Below, one piece after another: positions 22,583 through 34,144 of a DNA stretch of 64,000 bases. The position numbers and the translations under genes are program-made. The DNA is from Aquatica leii (lineage: Eukaryota > Arthropoda > Insecta > Coleoptera > Lampyridae): NCBI GenBank assembly GCA_035610365.1, contig CM069436.1, forward strand, positions 38,881,117 to 38,945,116, read 5' to 3'. Numbering within the stretch: position 1 is the first letter of the stretch; each line of letters opens with the position of its first letter. A model generated the notes under the pieces. It did no database searches and was not told the origin of the DNA. It was given only the letters and a program-made list of their open reading frames with translations.

Positions 22583-24087
22583 TGATGCCTAGATGTTTTA
22601 AAATGCTTGTAGATAAAGTGAACGTTTTTACATATCATTAAAGCATTATGTAGGTAACTACCAAAATGTTTTGAAGTTAACAAGTAAATTCCGTTGAGCA
22701 ATGTGTATGGCGTGCAAAAACTTCGTTTTTTAATTTTCTCATTTAAATGTTTTAAGTGTGTACCTATACTTTAACCTCGGGCAAATTTTCAAAATAAAAC
22801 AATAAACGTGGAAAATAAAACACATCTACATGCCCACTTGTTTTTATTCTAGACTTACTGCACTAAAAAAATGCCGTATAAAATTAAGTTTTGGAGTTTT
22901 ATCTGCTTGATTTAGTTCCGAAAGATTATTTCAACCTTTTCTTGGCTTCGTATTTCGTGATTTATCCAGAGAATATTAATGCTAATGCTAATTATTGTGT
23001 TTGATACAAGAACATTACTAGTGTTGATTTTTACAAATTTTTTCTTGACAAAAAAAATGTTTCAAAGGTAATAATAAGATAATTTTGTTGTTATTAAATT
23101 ATTAAAATAATTATGTGTGTTTGCTTGTAGATTTAATATAGAAAATCGTTTTTAGAAAAGTTTCTGGTTTAGAATTTAATTTTTGTTTTGAATAAATCAA
23201 ATCTTTAAGTTACTTACAATATACATATATGTACATAATACATTTGTGTATTTTTATTAATGCATACAAAAATAACACATACACTTTTTAACTGTTTGTT
23301 TAAAATTTTTTGACGTACGTATAATAGTGCATTGTATTAAATAATTTAAACTTACCATGATTTGTTTCGTTGTAGCTCTAAAGTGTTTGGATGTGCCATG
23401 TTGTGTAACCTTTTGAAGAGGTCGAATTTTTGCGGTTGTGAGACGAACGGTCGTACGGCTTTGGTTGATGTATTACAAACTAACGTAGCATTGTGCACAG
23501 TAAAATGAAGCTTTTTTAACTGCAACCCAAATGTAGTTGACGTCAGGAAATGTTTTAGTTCGGTATTCGTTTGTCGTAGTTTTTGGAATTATTCATTCGT
23601 ACAATAATAACACTTCCCAAACGAGATGAAGTATCGACGGAAACGTTGTCAATACCAACAACGTGTTGTAAATTGTCCCATGTATTCTAAATAAAGTGTC
23701 TAGGCAAACATTTCTCTAGATTTTGTCGGAAGATATAAGTGAATAGTTTATGATCTGTTTTCATTAATGTTGTAGCCTAGAAAAACAACTTTTTCTTGTT
23801 TCAGAACACATTTAAATAGATACATGACAATACCATAGTTTTTGAGATTTACAGAACTAAACATAAATGTTCAAAATGTTATTGACGTGAGCTATAAGAT
23901 ATCGATCTAGTGTTGTTCTGGCATTCAGTGCTTCGTGGTCACCACAAGTAGAGAATTTGTCATTCTTCTTCTCTGATAAGTGTAACGGTGCCAATTCTCT
24001 TTTTGCTGTTTCCTGTCGAGTTGGTACTAATCCGCAAACTGGGTAATTGAATGGCTGTTTTTATGTAGTATTTATAAAATGGAAGCT
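22583..24087. other. AT-rich DNA without supported genes
   Basis: The stretch 23370-23700 is less AT-rich and may be an old repeat, but no family was recognised. Nothing else was seen. Confidence 0.4.
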
Positions 24088-24397
24088 TCAAATTTTGATC
24101 AAGTTGATGATTTCTTCTTTTAGGAGAATACACGAAAACAACAAATTTAGATTGTTTGCGACATTTTGTAATAACATTTCCGTGTTGTTTGTCGTTATGT
24201 CATGTATGTCCTTTAAATAATTAAATTATTTTGTTTGATATGACAAGTTTTAAATTTTATAGTTACTCTTTCTGACTCAGTGGAGTGGAGTGACCTGATG
24301 AAGTACTAATTCATAAGCACGAAACGTCGCAAATAAATTGAATTTGTTGTTGCCGTTTATCCTCCTAAAAGAAGGCATCATTAACTGATCAAAACTT
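24088..24397 (+). mobile_element. PLE-type fold-back unit with hammerhead
   Basis: The left arm (24088-24174) and the complement of the right arm (24318-24397) align over about 80 bases: TTTTGATCA, GATGAT, TCTTCTTTTAGGAG, ACAACAAAT and TTTGCGAC blocks occur in the same order in both. The centre has CTTTCTGACTCAGTGGAG, which recurs on the minus strand at the 32.8-kb unit, so the two are the same family. A hammerhead motif runs into the right arm. No coding sequence. Confidence 0.75.
24290..24334 (+). ncRNA. Hammerhead ribozyme motif
   Basis: CTGATGA is at 24295-24301, an extra A, stem II GTACT/AGCAC (one A-C mismatch, loop of about 8), GAAAC at 24321-24325, then GTC with predicted cleavage at C24328. 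The core is complete. Stem I is weak, with one convincing pair beside the core, so cleavage activity is doubtful. Confidence 0.68.
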
Positions 24398-25384
24398 GTA
24401 GTAAACCTATTCCTAGAAAGTGAACCTTTTTTCGATAAAATGGAAGGTAGTGTTGCACTGTTTTAGGTAAAGCATTGTTAATGTTTATCACGCCAGGAAA
24501 CTCACTTAATCAATCAATCTAGATGCACTTTGCTGTTGAGGAAGTTTATTTGAGTTACGTCTAAGTAGATGACGCAGATCTGCAATCTTCCTTTAAACGT
24601 TGTGTGATCCACTGTGCTCGTTGCGGTTACTTGCATTAAACTGCCTGTAAAAATTGGACTTCCACTTGCATGATGCAGGATCGGTGGGCCAAAATGAAGA
24701 AATTTTTATGGAGACACGAACAACGTTGTGTTGAGTTTCTTCGGTCATCTTAATTATCAAAGTTAACTTACGTACTAATTTGCAAAACCCGCGTGGCATT
24801 TAAACTAAACTTTTTACACATTTACAGAAGTTTGTTAAGGAAAACCGTTTAAAAAAAAACCATTAACACGTGCTGGTTGTATGTTGCAGGTCGCGTAACG
24901 GTTATCACGTCGGGGTCACTAATTTTAGAGTTTTGGTCAGAGGGACGTACTAAACACCAGTGTAGGTCCGCTTAGCTATATAATACACTAAACCTCTAAA
25001 TTAGTTAATTGCATTTATTGACTTAATGCACAACTACGTTAGATACCAAAAAAATTATAATGACCATTATCTTGTCACTATTTTCGTTGGTCTTCTAGCG
25101 GTTAAACTTTCAACTTCCAAGATCGCGTAAAACTACTATTTGTGGCGCAAATATGAATTTGGTCCCTACAAATTCATAATAATTTGTACCGTATTCGTTG
25201 TTTTAATGAAGTCTGGGGGGCTCGCGCACTGGAGCTTTTATAGACCAGCAGCCACTGACGTGAACTCTATGTTTTATTTTTGTTATAAACTCTGATAATC
25301 TTCTTTTTTTACTAATGCATACAATATTTTCTACGTTCAGTGGTGTTATTCTGTGTTTTTTTATTAATGTATAAATGGCTCGTT
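24398..25384. other. No supported gene
   Basis: Mixed-composition DNA. The phrase CACGTCGGGGTCACTAATTT near 24908 resembles sequences beside LTRs of some insect retrotransposons, but no LTR pair or coding relic supports this. Confidence 0.35.
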
Positions 25385-26367
25385 TGTACGCAACAGTTTG
25401 AACGAAAAGACTATTGAACGGTAGACGTTTGGACGTCGCATTGAGTTATTATAAAATAAGATAATATAGAACATCAATTTTTTATGCACTATCAAGAGAT
25501 GATGACCAAAACGTCAAGAAACCAAATATATCAACGACGGGGTAATCAGCCTGTAAACCAAATTTCAATTTTGGACGACGCAAAAGCATGAAAGCAAGAG
25601 TTATCAAAGTAAGTCGAGCATTTGTTGACATAGTAGCAAAACATATAAGCAAGTAAATAATTTGTCAAAAAACGTTAATTTAAAATGAGTCAATCAAACA
25701 AAAATAGTCAAAAAATTTTGGTATCAGAAATCAAGTTTATTACCTAAAAAATCTAAAGCAAACTTACCAACTGCTCTGTGTCTCGAAAAATGAAAAGAAT
25801 GTTTATTTCTTAAATATATTACGACTACTTTTCTCTTCGTTTTTTGTCAGATTCTTTAAGTTAATAAAAATTATGTTTTTATTTTTTTAAATTTTATTTT
25901 AGTCACTGTAAGTATCGAAAAAGAATGTTACTCTTACATAATTATTATATAAACTCTTAATAATTATAACAACTACTTAAACATGCATAGTAGTACATTA
26001 CTAATATTTTAGTATAAATTATATGTATATTGTCTATTAAACAGTAAAATAAAATTGTGTTTTGGTTTTTACTGTACATCAGTTTACCTTAAACATTGAA
26101 TAAAAACGATTTTGTTAGTTTTAGAAATAAAACAATTACATTGAACTATTTCACATTGTTAAAAGATTGATTGATTATAAGCGTTAATATTATTGCTATT
26201 TCTGTTGTATAGTAATCCCGAACAATACTAATTAATGTCTTTACATTTTGCGTTCAAACGTCTTGCGTTTATAAATCTCTGCGTTCAAACGTCCTTGCGT
26301 TCAAATGTATTGCGTTCAAACGGTCGCGTTTAAACAGTTGCGTTCCATCGGTCGCGTTAAAACGGTC
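25385..26367. repeat. Inverted pair of short-motif arrays around an AT-rich core
   Basis: From 26249 to 26367 a unit of about 14-16 bases, consensus TGCGTTCAAACGTC, repeats roughly eight times with variation. At 25385-25440 the same motif appears in the opposite orientation (CGCAACAGTTTGAACG, TTGAACGGTAGACG). The arrays could be the repetitive ends of a non-autonomous DNA transposon whose interior (about 0.8 kb) is anonymous AT-rich DNA. Confidence 0.5.
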
Positions 26368-28539
26368 TAGGAGACTGTTTTCATCTTTAGTCATTTTATT
26401 TTTTTAAATCGTTTGTCTCTTCTTTGTTTTAGGTTTTTGTCGGTGTATTTGTTTATGCAAAGCTTTAATTTTTTATGTTTTAAATACATAAAACTAAAAA
26501 TTTTTAAAGGCAGTGTTGCCAAACTAATTTTTATAGATTAAATAAATATTTAAATAAAGTACATACTCTACTTAATAATTTTTTTAGACAAGTGTTGTAT
26601 TGTTTTTGTTAACAGTAAAACCACAAGATTATAGTTATTTTTTCAGCAATTGACATTTCGTCGCGTGTCAGTTTTTGTGCAAAGTTATTAATAAATACAA
26701 TTGGAGTTAAAAGAAAATTTATCCGTAAATAAAGTCATTTTTAGAAAGATAAACAATCAACAGAATATACGAATTAAATACTATAATCGTCCTTATTTAT
26801 ACAAAAATACAAAAAAACAATTGTTAAAGATTCAATATTAAAGTTATGCCTGCTTACTAAATGTAGTCCAAGTTTAAGAGACGTTTTTGTTATTTTTTTT
26901 TGGTTGCTGTAAAAGAGAACTTATAATAAATATTAAATAATTAAAAACAATACGGTACTGTTTAAAGTTAAAGTAAACTTAAATGGTCTTTGAAATAACG
27001 TACTAACAATACAGACTATTCTACATATTTAATTTAGCAGAATTTTTTTTGTGTAGTGCAGTAGTACAGTTTATTAAAGGCAATTGTAAAATGCAAACCA
27101 TTCAATTATAGAAAGACACAAACATCAATTTGAATTGTTTATAAAAGCACAAGCACGGTTAAATAAAGTTAAAAAAAAATAAATTGCAACGGTTTTATTT
27201 TTATTCCAAATTGTTCAACGAATTAAAACCACAATTAATAAACTGAGTTTAACTAAAAATAGATTTAGTAGTCGATAAAGCAGTGACCATCAATAAATAG
27301 GTAATCAAGATTTTTAGTCACATGCGTCGAATAACGGTGTATATAGGTAAAGTTCGTTGGACGCTTATTTCATGCTACACTGCATTTCATTAGATTAGAC
27401 GCCACTCATTTACCAAATCACACGGTACATTTTCCAGCCGATTCTCAATAATATTAAGTATTTTCGATATTTAATAATGAACGAACAAATAACATTTAAT
27501 TAATCTTATTAAAATATTTTGCGTTATTATGAATGAAAATTATAAAATTAATTTTTTTTTATACAAGACGTTCTACTTTTTTTTATAATTGATAACGTAA
27601 AATTAACAGTTTCGTAGTAGTTTTATGTTACTTGTAGTTTGATGAAGCACACGCGCTAAAATATGCTGATTTTTTCTACAATACAAAGAACTTAAACTAA
27701 TATTTACAAGTTTCGCTGTAACTACTTGTATATAATTAAGTTTTCATTGAAAGCAAATGCTTAAATGATACTAGGAATTTATCAGCGAGTGTTTATAAAT
27801 ACAAGTTGTACTTGATTGTGTTTTCTATTAAAAATACAACATATCAAAAATGAATTTTAGCAATAATTAAAATCAAATAAAATTGACTTGTACGTCATCA
27901 ATAAAGATGCAATTATATACCGATTGTGATGTCTTTTGTGATAAAAATATAAACAAAAATTGTTTGTATTTATTTTTGTTTTTTTTTACAAACTAAACAA
28001 AAATATAATGTATAGTAAAACACCAGAACTGCACGAATATTATTTAGCTTTGTATATGAAAATACAAATTTTTATCAAGCAACATGACAAGCCCTCTTCT
28101 CAGTGGTATTAAAGTGTGTGTTACAAATACATTTTTCTGAAATCATAGAAATTAACAAAATACCAATGAAATAATATGTTTATTACGATGATTGATCTAA
28201 AAAAATTAAAAAGGGTTTTTGTGTCCCAATCGTTACTACAAATTTAAATTTAGTTTAGTAAAGTTAGCAAATAAATGTTAAACTTTTAGTAACAAGAACT
28301 TGTCCGTAACTATGATCAAATTGATTGTGTTACCAAATTAGCCATTGCCACCATTAAACATTAGAAGATATGATTACAAGCAGTGGCGTATCTAGACTAA
28401 TGCACAAGGAGACTGTAATCAAAGTAGAACTAAATTAGGAATGGGAGCGGAGAAAAATTTTAACTTTTTACGAATAATAAATAATAAATGGAATAGTGAA
28501 GCAAATATATGATGTTGTTTCCTGTTAGCATTAAGTAGC
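26368..28539. other. AT-rich DNA without supported genes
   Basis: No coding relic or RNA gene was recognised. CAGTGGCGTATCTAGA at 28382-28397 resembles the start of several insect DNA transposons, but no partner end was found. Confidence 0.45.
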
Positions 28540-30376
28540 TTCTCTCACTTGATTCCGACTCTCGCCTCTTAGTAGTTTACCCCGATAACTTGAGCAACTC
28601 TGTGGAAAATCGCGGTAATTTATCTCGGTGAAAAACAGGGCGAGGGGTATCATTTCTTCCGTAGACGAGAACGGAAGAAATGATTCTCTGAAGAACAGAG
28701 GGTTGAGACGTCAAGCGTGCTACCCGTTACATGGTAAAAATCATTATGCAAAAGCTCTACACAGCCTGGAAATTTGTATAGTCACAAGAATTTACGACTT
28801 AGGCAAAGAAAAAGGAGTATAAAAATTGAATAGAGTATGCAAAGAATAGCAACAAAATAAACTGAAATACTTCCGGAATTTGAACGACTTGACATAGATA
28901 TAATAATCTTAAGTGAAGCAAAGATAAAGTTCAAAGAAAAGAAATAATCGAAACACATATGGAGAATTCCTCAAACATGAAAAAGCAACAAAAAGCATCA
29001 ATATTAATTAAAAATAAATAGAAGACTACCACTAAATAAACAAAAATTATAATAAACATATTAAGACAACCAACAATAATAGTTAGAGTATATGCAATGA
29101 CGGACGATACAAAACATTTTTTTAATACACTGAACAATGTATTAGAATAAAACAGTGCAAAGGAAAAGTAAATATTTTATTAATTTTTACTTTAACAGCC
29201 ACGTAGAAATGAAGACGATGACATAGTAGACCAATTTGAAGAAGATGAAAATAAAAACGACAACGAACGTAGATTACTAGAAATATGGCGAGAAAATACA
29301 ATTTGACCATAACCAACACAAAATTCCAGCATAATAATTTAATAATAGTGAGAAAATTATTAAAAATTATTATTATGTCAACCAATATTGATTCAATAAT
29401 AGTTTTATAATAATTTATAAAACCAATAACAATATATCTCTTTAACACTTTAATAGTGAGAAAAATAAGCATAACCATAAATAAAACATTACACAACGTT
29501 ACTGCAAGAAAATGGAGCGAAATATGGTCCACAACGCATTGCGACGACAATTGCTAAAATATGGATGAAAAAGAATCGTATCATGCATTCGACTGTGATT
29601 CAACAAAATTGAAAGAAGAGAAGGCATTCCAAATGAATGGAATTTATCATACATGTACTTACTCCATATTTAACAAAAAGCCAAAAGATTGACTATTAGA
29701 AGAATTAGTGTAATGCTATTCAATTGCAGGAATCTTCTACGCAGTAATAAAAGATAAAATAAAACAACACATGGAAAATTATAGTAAAGAACAACCTGGA
29801 TTCCGGAAGGTCATGTTATGTTTGGATAATATGTTTTTCATGAAACAACTCATAGAAAAAAAATTAAAACACTTATGACCTTTATCGATTTAGAAAAGGC
29901 GTATCATAGTGTGCCCAAAAAGTATTAACCTAGAAAGCAATAAGAAAAATGCGCGTTGGAAAAAATGGATTAATATAACAAAAAGACTATATAAGGAGAC
30001 AAAACCACAAATAAAGATAAGTAATAAGTTAACAAAAACAATCGCCGTAACTAAAGCTCTGAAACAAGAATGTGGCTTACCAGCCACATTTTTTAATATA
30101 AATATAAAACAGGCTTTCAAAATGTGGTATAGAAAATACGAAACAATGAGCATACCAACATAGTACATTAATTACTTTTTTCGGATGATCAGGGGACTTA
30201 AGATCAGATCCGAGGTTGCAAACTTAAATTTAAGTTTAGAAGAAGACTATTAACAGTTGTCTTTTAAGTATTTGGTATTGATGATACATCGACATGGTAC
30301 TTGTCTAGGAGATATAGAAATAACAATAGCATAAAGAAAGCGAGTTACAACAGCACTTCATGGACTGAGGACGAGC
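28540..30376 (+). pseudogene. RTE-like LINE relic, 5' and central part
   Basis: An endonuclease-like start is seen near 28865 (EILPEFERLDIDIIILSEAK). Later pieces are an acidic stretch near 29200, EEGIPNEWNLSYMYL near 29610, FIDLEKAYHSVPKK (29882-29923), which is the reverse-transcriptase A motif, and LKQECGLPATFFNINIKQA near 30060, which is the B region. The catalytic YADD region is reduced to DDQ near 30183. HRDGTC-like and GDIEITIA, then RKRVTTALHG, are near 30290-30360, where the copy is cut by an antisense LINE. Frameshifts and stops are frequent. The 3' end resumes at 31276. Confidence 0.72.
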
Positions 30377-31275
30377 ATGTGGACCCACTAAACCACCCAA
30401 ACTTGCTTGGTACAAGTTTGCCATAAAATGTGTGATCTTGAAGGAATGGGCTAGGTATTGGAACGTGCTTTGAGAGCACGCGGTTCAGCGAGGCGTTTTA
30501 GATAGCAACGAAATCCGCCGTCTAAAGACGGAAAATCGTTGATTGAAACGTGCTGGTCAAAGAAGTTGCACGAGCCAGCCATGCAAAAAACTTCAGTGCA
30601 GTAAATTTCCTGCAAAAGAAGATTTAGGGAAAGATGCTTAGATATAACACAAAGAGTATTTACGGGAACGGTGCGATAAGTCCCGAGGAGAGTTCAAAGA
30701 AATAAGGATTGGAACGGGGCCAGTTTCTTGACCACGTGGGAATGTTGAAGTCTAGAGTACCAACCGTCTAAGCCATAAGTGAGCATGAGAATGACTGCAT
30801 TGTCGAAGATATTCGCAAGATGTTTTTTGTGAAAGTTCCATTTGAAGCGTGAGTATTTGTAAAACAAGTGCAAGACGCTCTTACACTTGTCAACCACAAA
30901 AGCGCAATGTTTTACAAAACTCAGTTTGTCGACAAGCAATAGTCCGAAGTACTTGAATTCGAAGTGCAGAACCAAAAACCATGTACTTAGTCTTGTGTGC
31001 AGAAATACTTAGTTTATTGCTGCCATCCTAGCTAGTCAGAATACGTGTTGGATTCTGCCTGCAAGTCTCGTCGGGAATTTGCGGATACTGTGACGGTTAT
31101 GTCGTCCGCATAAACAAAAATGTCGCGGTCTGCTGGTAAGTCTTTGTCTAGGAGATAATTTACAACTAAGTTCCACAAGGTCAGCCCAAAAACCAAGCCT
31201 TGTGGACAGTCCTTCGTCAGTCGTTTGGTGAAAGTTGAACGTGAAACGTTCGACGCTTCATAGACTTATATAGCA
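30377..31275 (-). pseudogene. R1-like LINE fragment (reverse transcriptase)
   Basis: On the minus strand the sequence reads DCPQGLVFGLTLWN, then FVYADDITVTVSANSRRDLQ near 31110, with the catalytic YADD kept. After a frameshift come TKYMVFG, then FKYFGLLLVDKLSFVKH and HVVKKLAPFQ in the 93-codon frame 30694-30975, and a C-terminal block SPRDLSHRSRKYSLC near 30660. This order is that of the R1/Jockey group. It interrupts the RTE-like LINE, whose two parts match on either side. Confidence 0.62.
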
Positions 31276-31515
31276 CAACACTCTCACCAAAAAAAAACAA
31301 AAAAATGTTTCGAAGCATAGTACTAAATATTTACCTTATACGGAGCGGAAGTATGGCCAGTGACAAGCACAATACGAAATAAAATAAGAACGGTCGAATT
31401 AGAGCTAATGAGATGTGTACATCACTAGAAACGGCAGAATAAAAAGTGGAAGTAGAATGCTCAATAACAAAAAAAATGGAAAATAGAACATTACAATGGT
31501 ACGATCATGTGCAAA
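31276..31515 (+). pseudogene. RTE-like LINE relic, 3' part after the R1-like insertion
   Basis: The reading resumes with SPKKNKKMFRSIVLNIY, then YGAEVWPVTSTIRNKIRTVELELMR with a frameshift at Y (near 31341-31410), and ENRTLQWYDHVQ near 31480. These are the connection and C-terminal motifs that follow RKRVTTALHG in the same kind of LINE, so both pieces are one copy. Confidence 0.68.
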
Positions 31516-31849
31516 TATTGTTTTCTGATTAAGTGTAGTTAAATTTGATTTACAAGTGACGTTAGTTTTGCAAATAAGTTTGGCACTTTTAAACTAATAG
31601 AAAGTACGTAACCTACTGCTGCAGTCAATACAAAATGAGTACCTACATAAAATTTTATTGAACTTCTAAATCATTGAGAAATATAAGCTGCCCTCGTTAT
31701 TCTAGAGCTGTCAATGTTTAGTTAGTTAAAAGTGTTTTGGTATGACGTTTGTACCTTATAAGATTTATTCTCGGAACGCTCACTTCCCGTTGCACTGGGA
31801 ATGATTGCTTGTTACGTGCCAAAATTTCATAACGTAATATTCTGTATAT
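31516..31849. other. No supported gene
   Basis: AT-rich DNA; nothing recognised. A 64-codon minus-strand frame crosses into the following repeat and shows no motif. Confidence 0.4.
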
Positions 31850-32620
31850 TAGTTGAATTAAAATTAAATTTTGGTTTTGACGCCCTTTGCCGAATTTTCT
31901 TTTTACTGTCATTTCCTGTCAAGACGTTAAACCGACACTACCTAAAATGACCTGTCAAGTTTAAAATTTGAAGTTTCTTATAACATCAACGTTAATGGTA
32001 ATGAAATTATAATTTCATTACGCATTTAAAGTAGTTTATTCGTCACAGGGTAAGCTGTTCTTATCCGTTTTTTTAGAATTCTTTGGTAATTTTCTTCTTA
32101 CTTTGATAGCACGTCCCGCCACGCTTTGGCTGTATGTTTCGATGTATTATCGATCAAGGGTTAATATCGACAAATACCTTTATGGGACTTTTGGGATCTT
32201 TTTCATTTACATTGTAAGTCGGTTACACACACGACTGTACGCACATATCAGGTTGTTGTCGCAATTAATAATAAACTTTTTTTGTGTGTAACATATTATT
32301 AGACGGTGCGCTCTGGTTCTTTGTATTATCAATATTTGTATTTTTGTGTTGTAATTTACAAATATAAATTTATTCTTCTGGAATGTAAAAATTAAGCCGA
32401 CAAGTTTAATTTTTTAACGACGTGTTGGGCGTATTTCAATATTATACTTGTCTGTGGTATTGCCTTATAATTTAGCGTTTGATTGTACCTATGTAAATTT
32501 ATCTTCTTATCAAAACCTACAATCCACTCACCGAATTAATCTGAGTTATTCGCTAGCCAATAAATTATGAGAAAATTCTCATAACAGTTTGGTTCTTGAA
32601 CTTATTGTTTTTATAGTTAT
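31850..32620 (+). repeat. Dispersed LTR-like repeat family, copy 3
   Basis: The first part (TTTTGACGCCCTTTGCCGA, CCTGTCAAGACGTTAAACC, CACAGGGTAAGCTGTTC) matches the minus-strand copies at 44150-45565 and 55020-56135. The second part (AGGTTGTTGTCGCAATTAAT, AAAACCTACAATCCACTCACC, ATGAGAAAATTCTC) matches copies 1 and 2. This copy therefore links the two groups into one family of about 0.8-1.4 kb. Confidence 0.55.
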
Positions 32621-32779
32621 AGTTTTGTAACTGGCGTTTGTTTTGGTACTTCTAACAAAACAAGTTTTAACAATTTAATATTTTTGTTTTGGGGAAAATT
32701 TATCTTCTTTACCCCGTTTGTTAGTATTCCAAGAAAATCACGGTTACAAGACAGCATAAGCGGTTAGGCCACACACATA

Positions 32780-33023
32780 ACAATATAGATTGTTGATCAA
32801 ATTAACGATCTCTTCTTTAGCAGGATCCAAGAAAACAATCACTTCAGTTGATGCGACGTTTTGTGTTGTTTAACCAACACTTTATCAGGTCGCTCCACTG
32901 AGTCAGAAAGACAAGGTTAATGGTGAATAAATTATATTAATTAATTAAATACAAACAACATAATACGACAAACACGACAAATATTTGTCGTATTTAATTT
33001 AATCAACAATCTATATAACTATG
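32780..33023 (-). mobile_element. PLE-type 3' end / fold-back unit with decayed hammerhead
   Basis: On the minus strand it carries CTTTCTGACTCAGTGGAGCG and the ribozyme, in the same order as the 24.1-kb unit. The outer bases form an inverted repeat: ATATAGATTGTTGATCAAATTA at about 32784-32805 against the complement of 33000-33022. It lies downstream, in the minus-strand sense, of the GIY-YIG relic at 34111-36145, so it could be the 3' end of that PLE, or a separate unit. Confidence 0.6.
32849..32892 (-). ncRNA. Decayed hammerhead ribozyme motif
   Basis: On the minus strand the order is CTGATAA (complement of 32882-32888), stem II GTGTTG/CAACAC with loop GTTAAA, AAAAC (complement of 32858-32862), GTC. 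Two invariant core bases are changed (G8 to A and G12 to A) while stem II is perfect. It is expected to be inactive. Confidence 0.65.
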
Positions 33024-33185
33024 ACCAGGAGGCGAACCTTCTTCGACTAAATAACAATTGTTCAAAAAGAAATTGGCTAACAAAATTAACAAATACAAAT
33101 TGTAAGAACAAATAATAATAGGCAATTGGCATTCGTTTAAACAGTATAGTTTAGCTAAGGTAGATTAAAACGTCGCGGGAACGTG

Positions 33186-33720
33186 TAGGTTAAGCTTACG
33201 TCTACATATATATCAGCAACCATCCACCCTGCCTTAAGTATCTGCTCCGGTGTCCGCATGGAAGGTAGCAAATGTTCTACATAAACAATGTCTAATTTAA
33301 CTTTTGTAATAAGGAAGCTTCAAATATTCAGCTACATTTTTGGTGTAACAGCAAAGCTATCAATACCAACTAACTGCACGGAACATTTCTCGTTCTTCTA
33401 AAATAAAAAAAAACCTTTCATGGGCAACCGTTTTTGGTATCATTGTAATGTATTTTATATAATATTGTAATCCATTGCACTCTAAAGTGACAGTAAGTAT
33501 TTGTTTTTTCTTTGTATCATGAAGGATTACGATCAATATAGATCCGGTATCCTCAATGTTTTTTAGTGGTAATGCACATAATTTTGCACGTCGGCACTGA
33601 GATCAAATATTAAAACTACTATCAACAAATAAGTATCGTCTGGTTCAAAATTCAAAAACTACATAACAATTTCCATCGACACAAATCTTGACTTTTTTGG
33701 CTCATAATTATCATTTTGAC
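33186..33720 (-). pseudogene. Unidentified protein-coding relic
   Basis: On the minus strand one frame runs without stops for about 56 codons (complement of about 33412-33580), including LCALPLKNIEDTGSILIVIL and TVTLECNGLQYYIKYI. After a frameshift in a T run it resumes with KCSVQLVGIDSFAVTPK and, past two stops, LDIVYVEHLLPSMRTPEQIL and AGWMVADIYVDV. Upstream is KICVDGNCYVVFEF. The composition is unlike chance AT-rich ORFs and looks like a real protein. I cannot name the family. It could be a processed host pseudogene or part of an element. Confidence 0.4.
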
Positions 33721-34110
33721 GCTTCAAAAAAGCAACTATCTGTTTAAACTGGAAAATATCTACATTTTCATAAATTTGAATTTTGATCATGGAGTACATA
33801 GACTATAAATTGCTTTTGGCCTAAAGAATATTGTAAAAAACAGTGTACAAATCGACTTATTTCTATAAAAGTAAACCGAAACAATAGTTTTGTTGACTCC
33901 TTTTCTCTTATTCTTTTCATATTTCTAGAAGCAAACTCGACTTTGCTTTTTCAGCAGCGTTTATATTTTTAATTTTTAATAGACAGACAAAAATAATAAT
34001 GCAACAAAATTTCCTTAATTCTTCACTTAAAATTATTGAATGTCAAGGCAACAGAAGATAAGGATTAAGATAAACTAGAATAATTGAACAGCGATTGAAT
34101 AACCTACATA

Positions 34111-34142
34111 GCTATCTCACAATTATTGAAATTAAGTTATTA
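34111..34142 (-). pseudogene. End of the PLE GIY-YIG coding region beyond the mariner insertion
   Basis: On the minus strand the bases after the mariner encode YNNLISIIVR and a stop at 34111-34113, which continue directly from TNNLSSV on the other side (35701 onwards). A closely similar tail (VYNNLISKIAY) ends the second GIY-YIG relic near 45770, so this really is the normal C-terminus. Confidence 0.65.
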
Positions 34143-34144
34143 TA

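Noticed and set aside
23625-23670. GAGATGAAGT...GGAAACGTTGTC considered as another hammerhead
   Set aside because: The first core half is GAGATGA, not CTGAnGA, and stem II does not pair; kept out of the ribozyme list.
29122-29550. 142-codon minus-strand ORF, rich in hydrophobic residues
   Set aside because: It is antisense to the RTE-like LINE relic, whose A-rich sense strand gives long T-rich open frames on the other strand; no motif.
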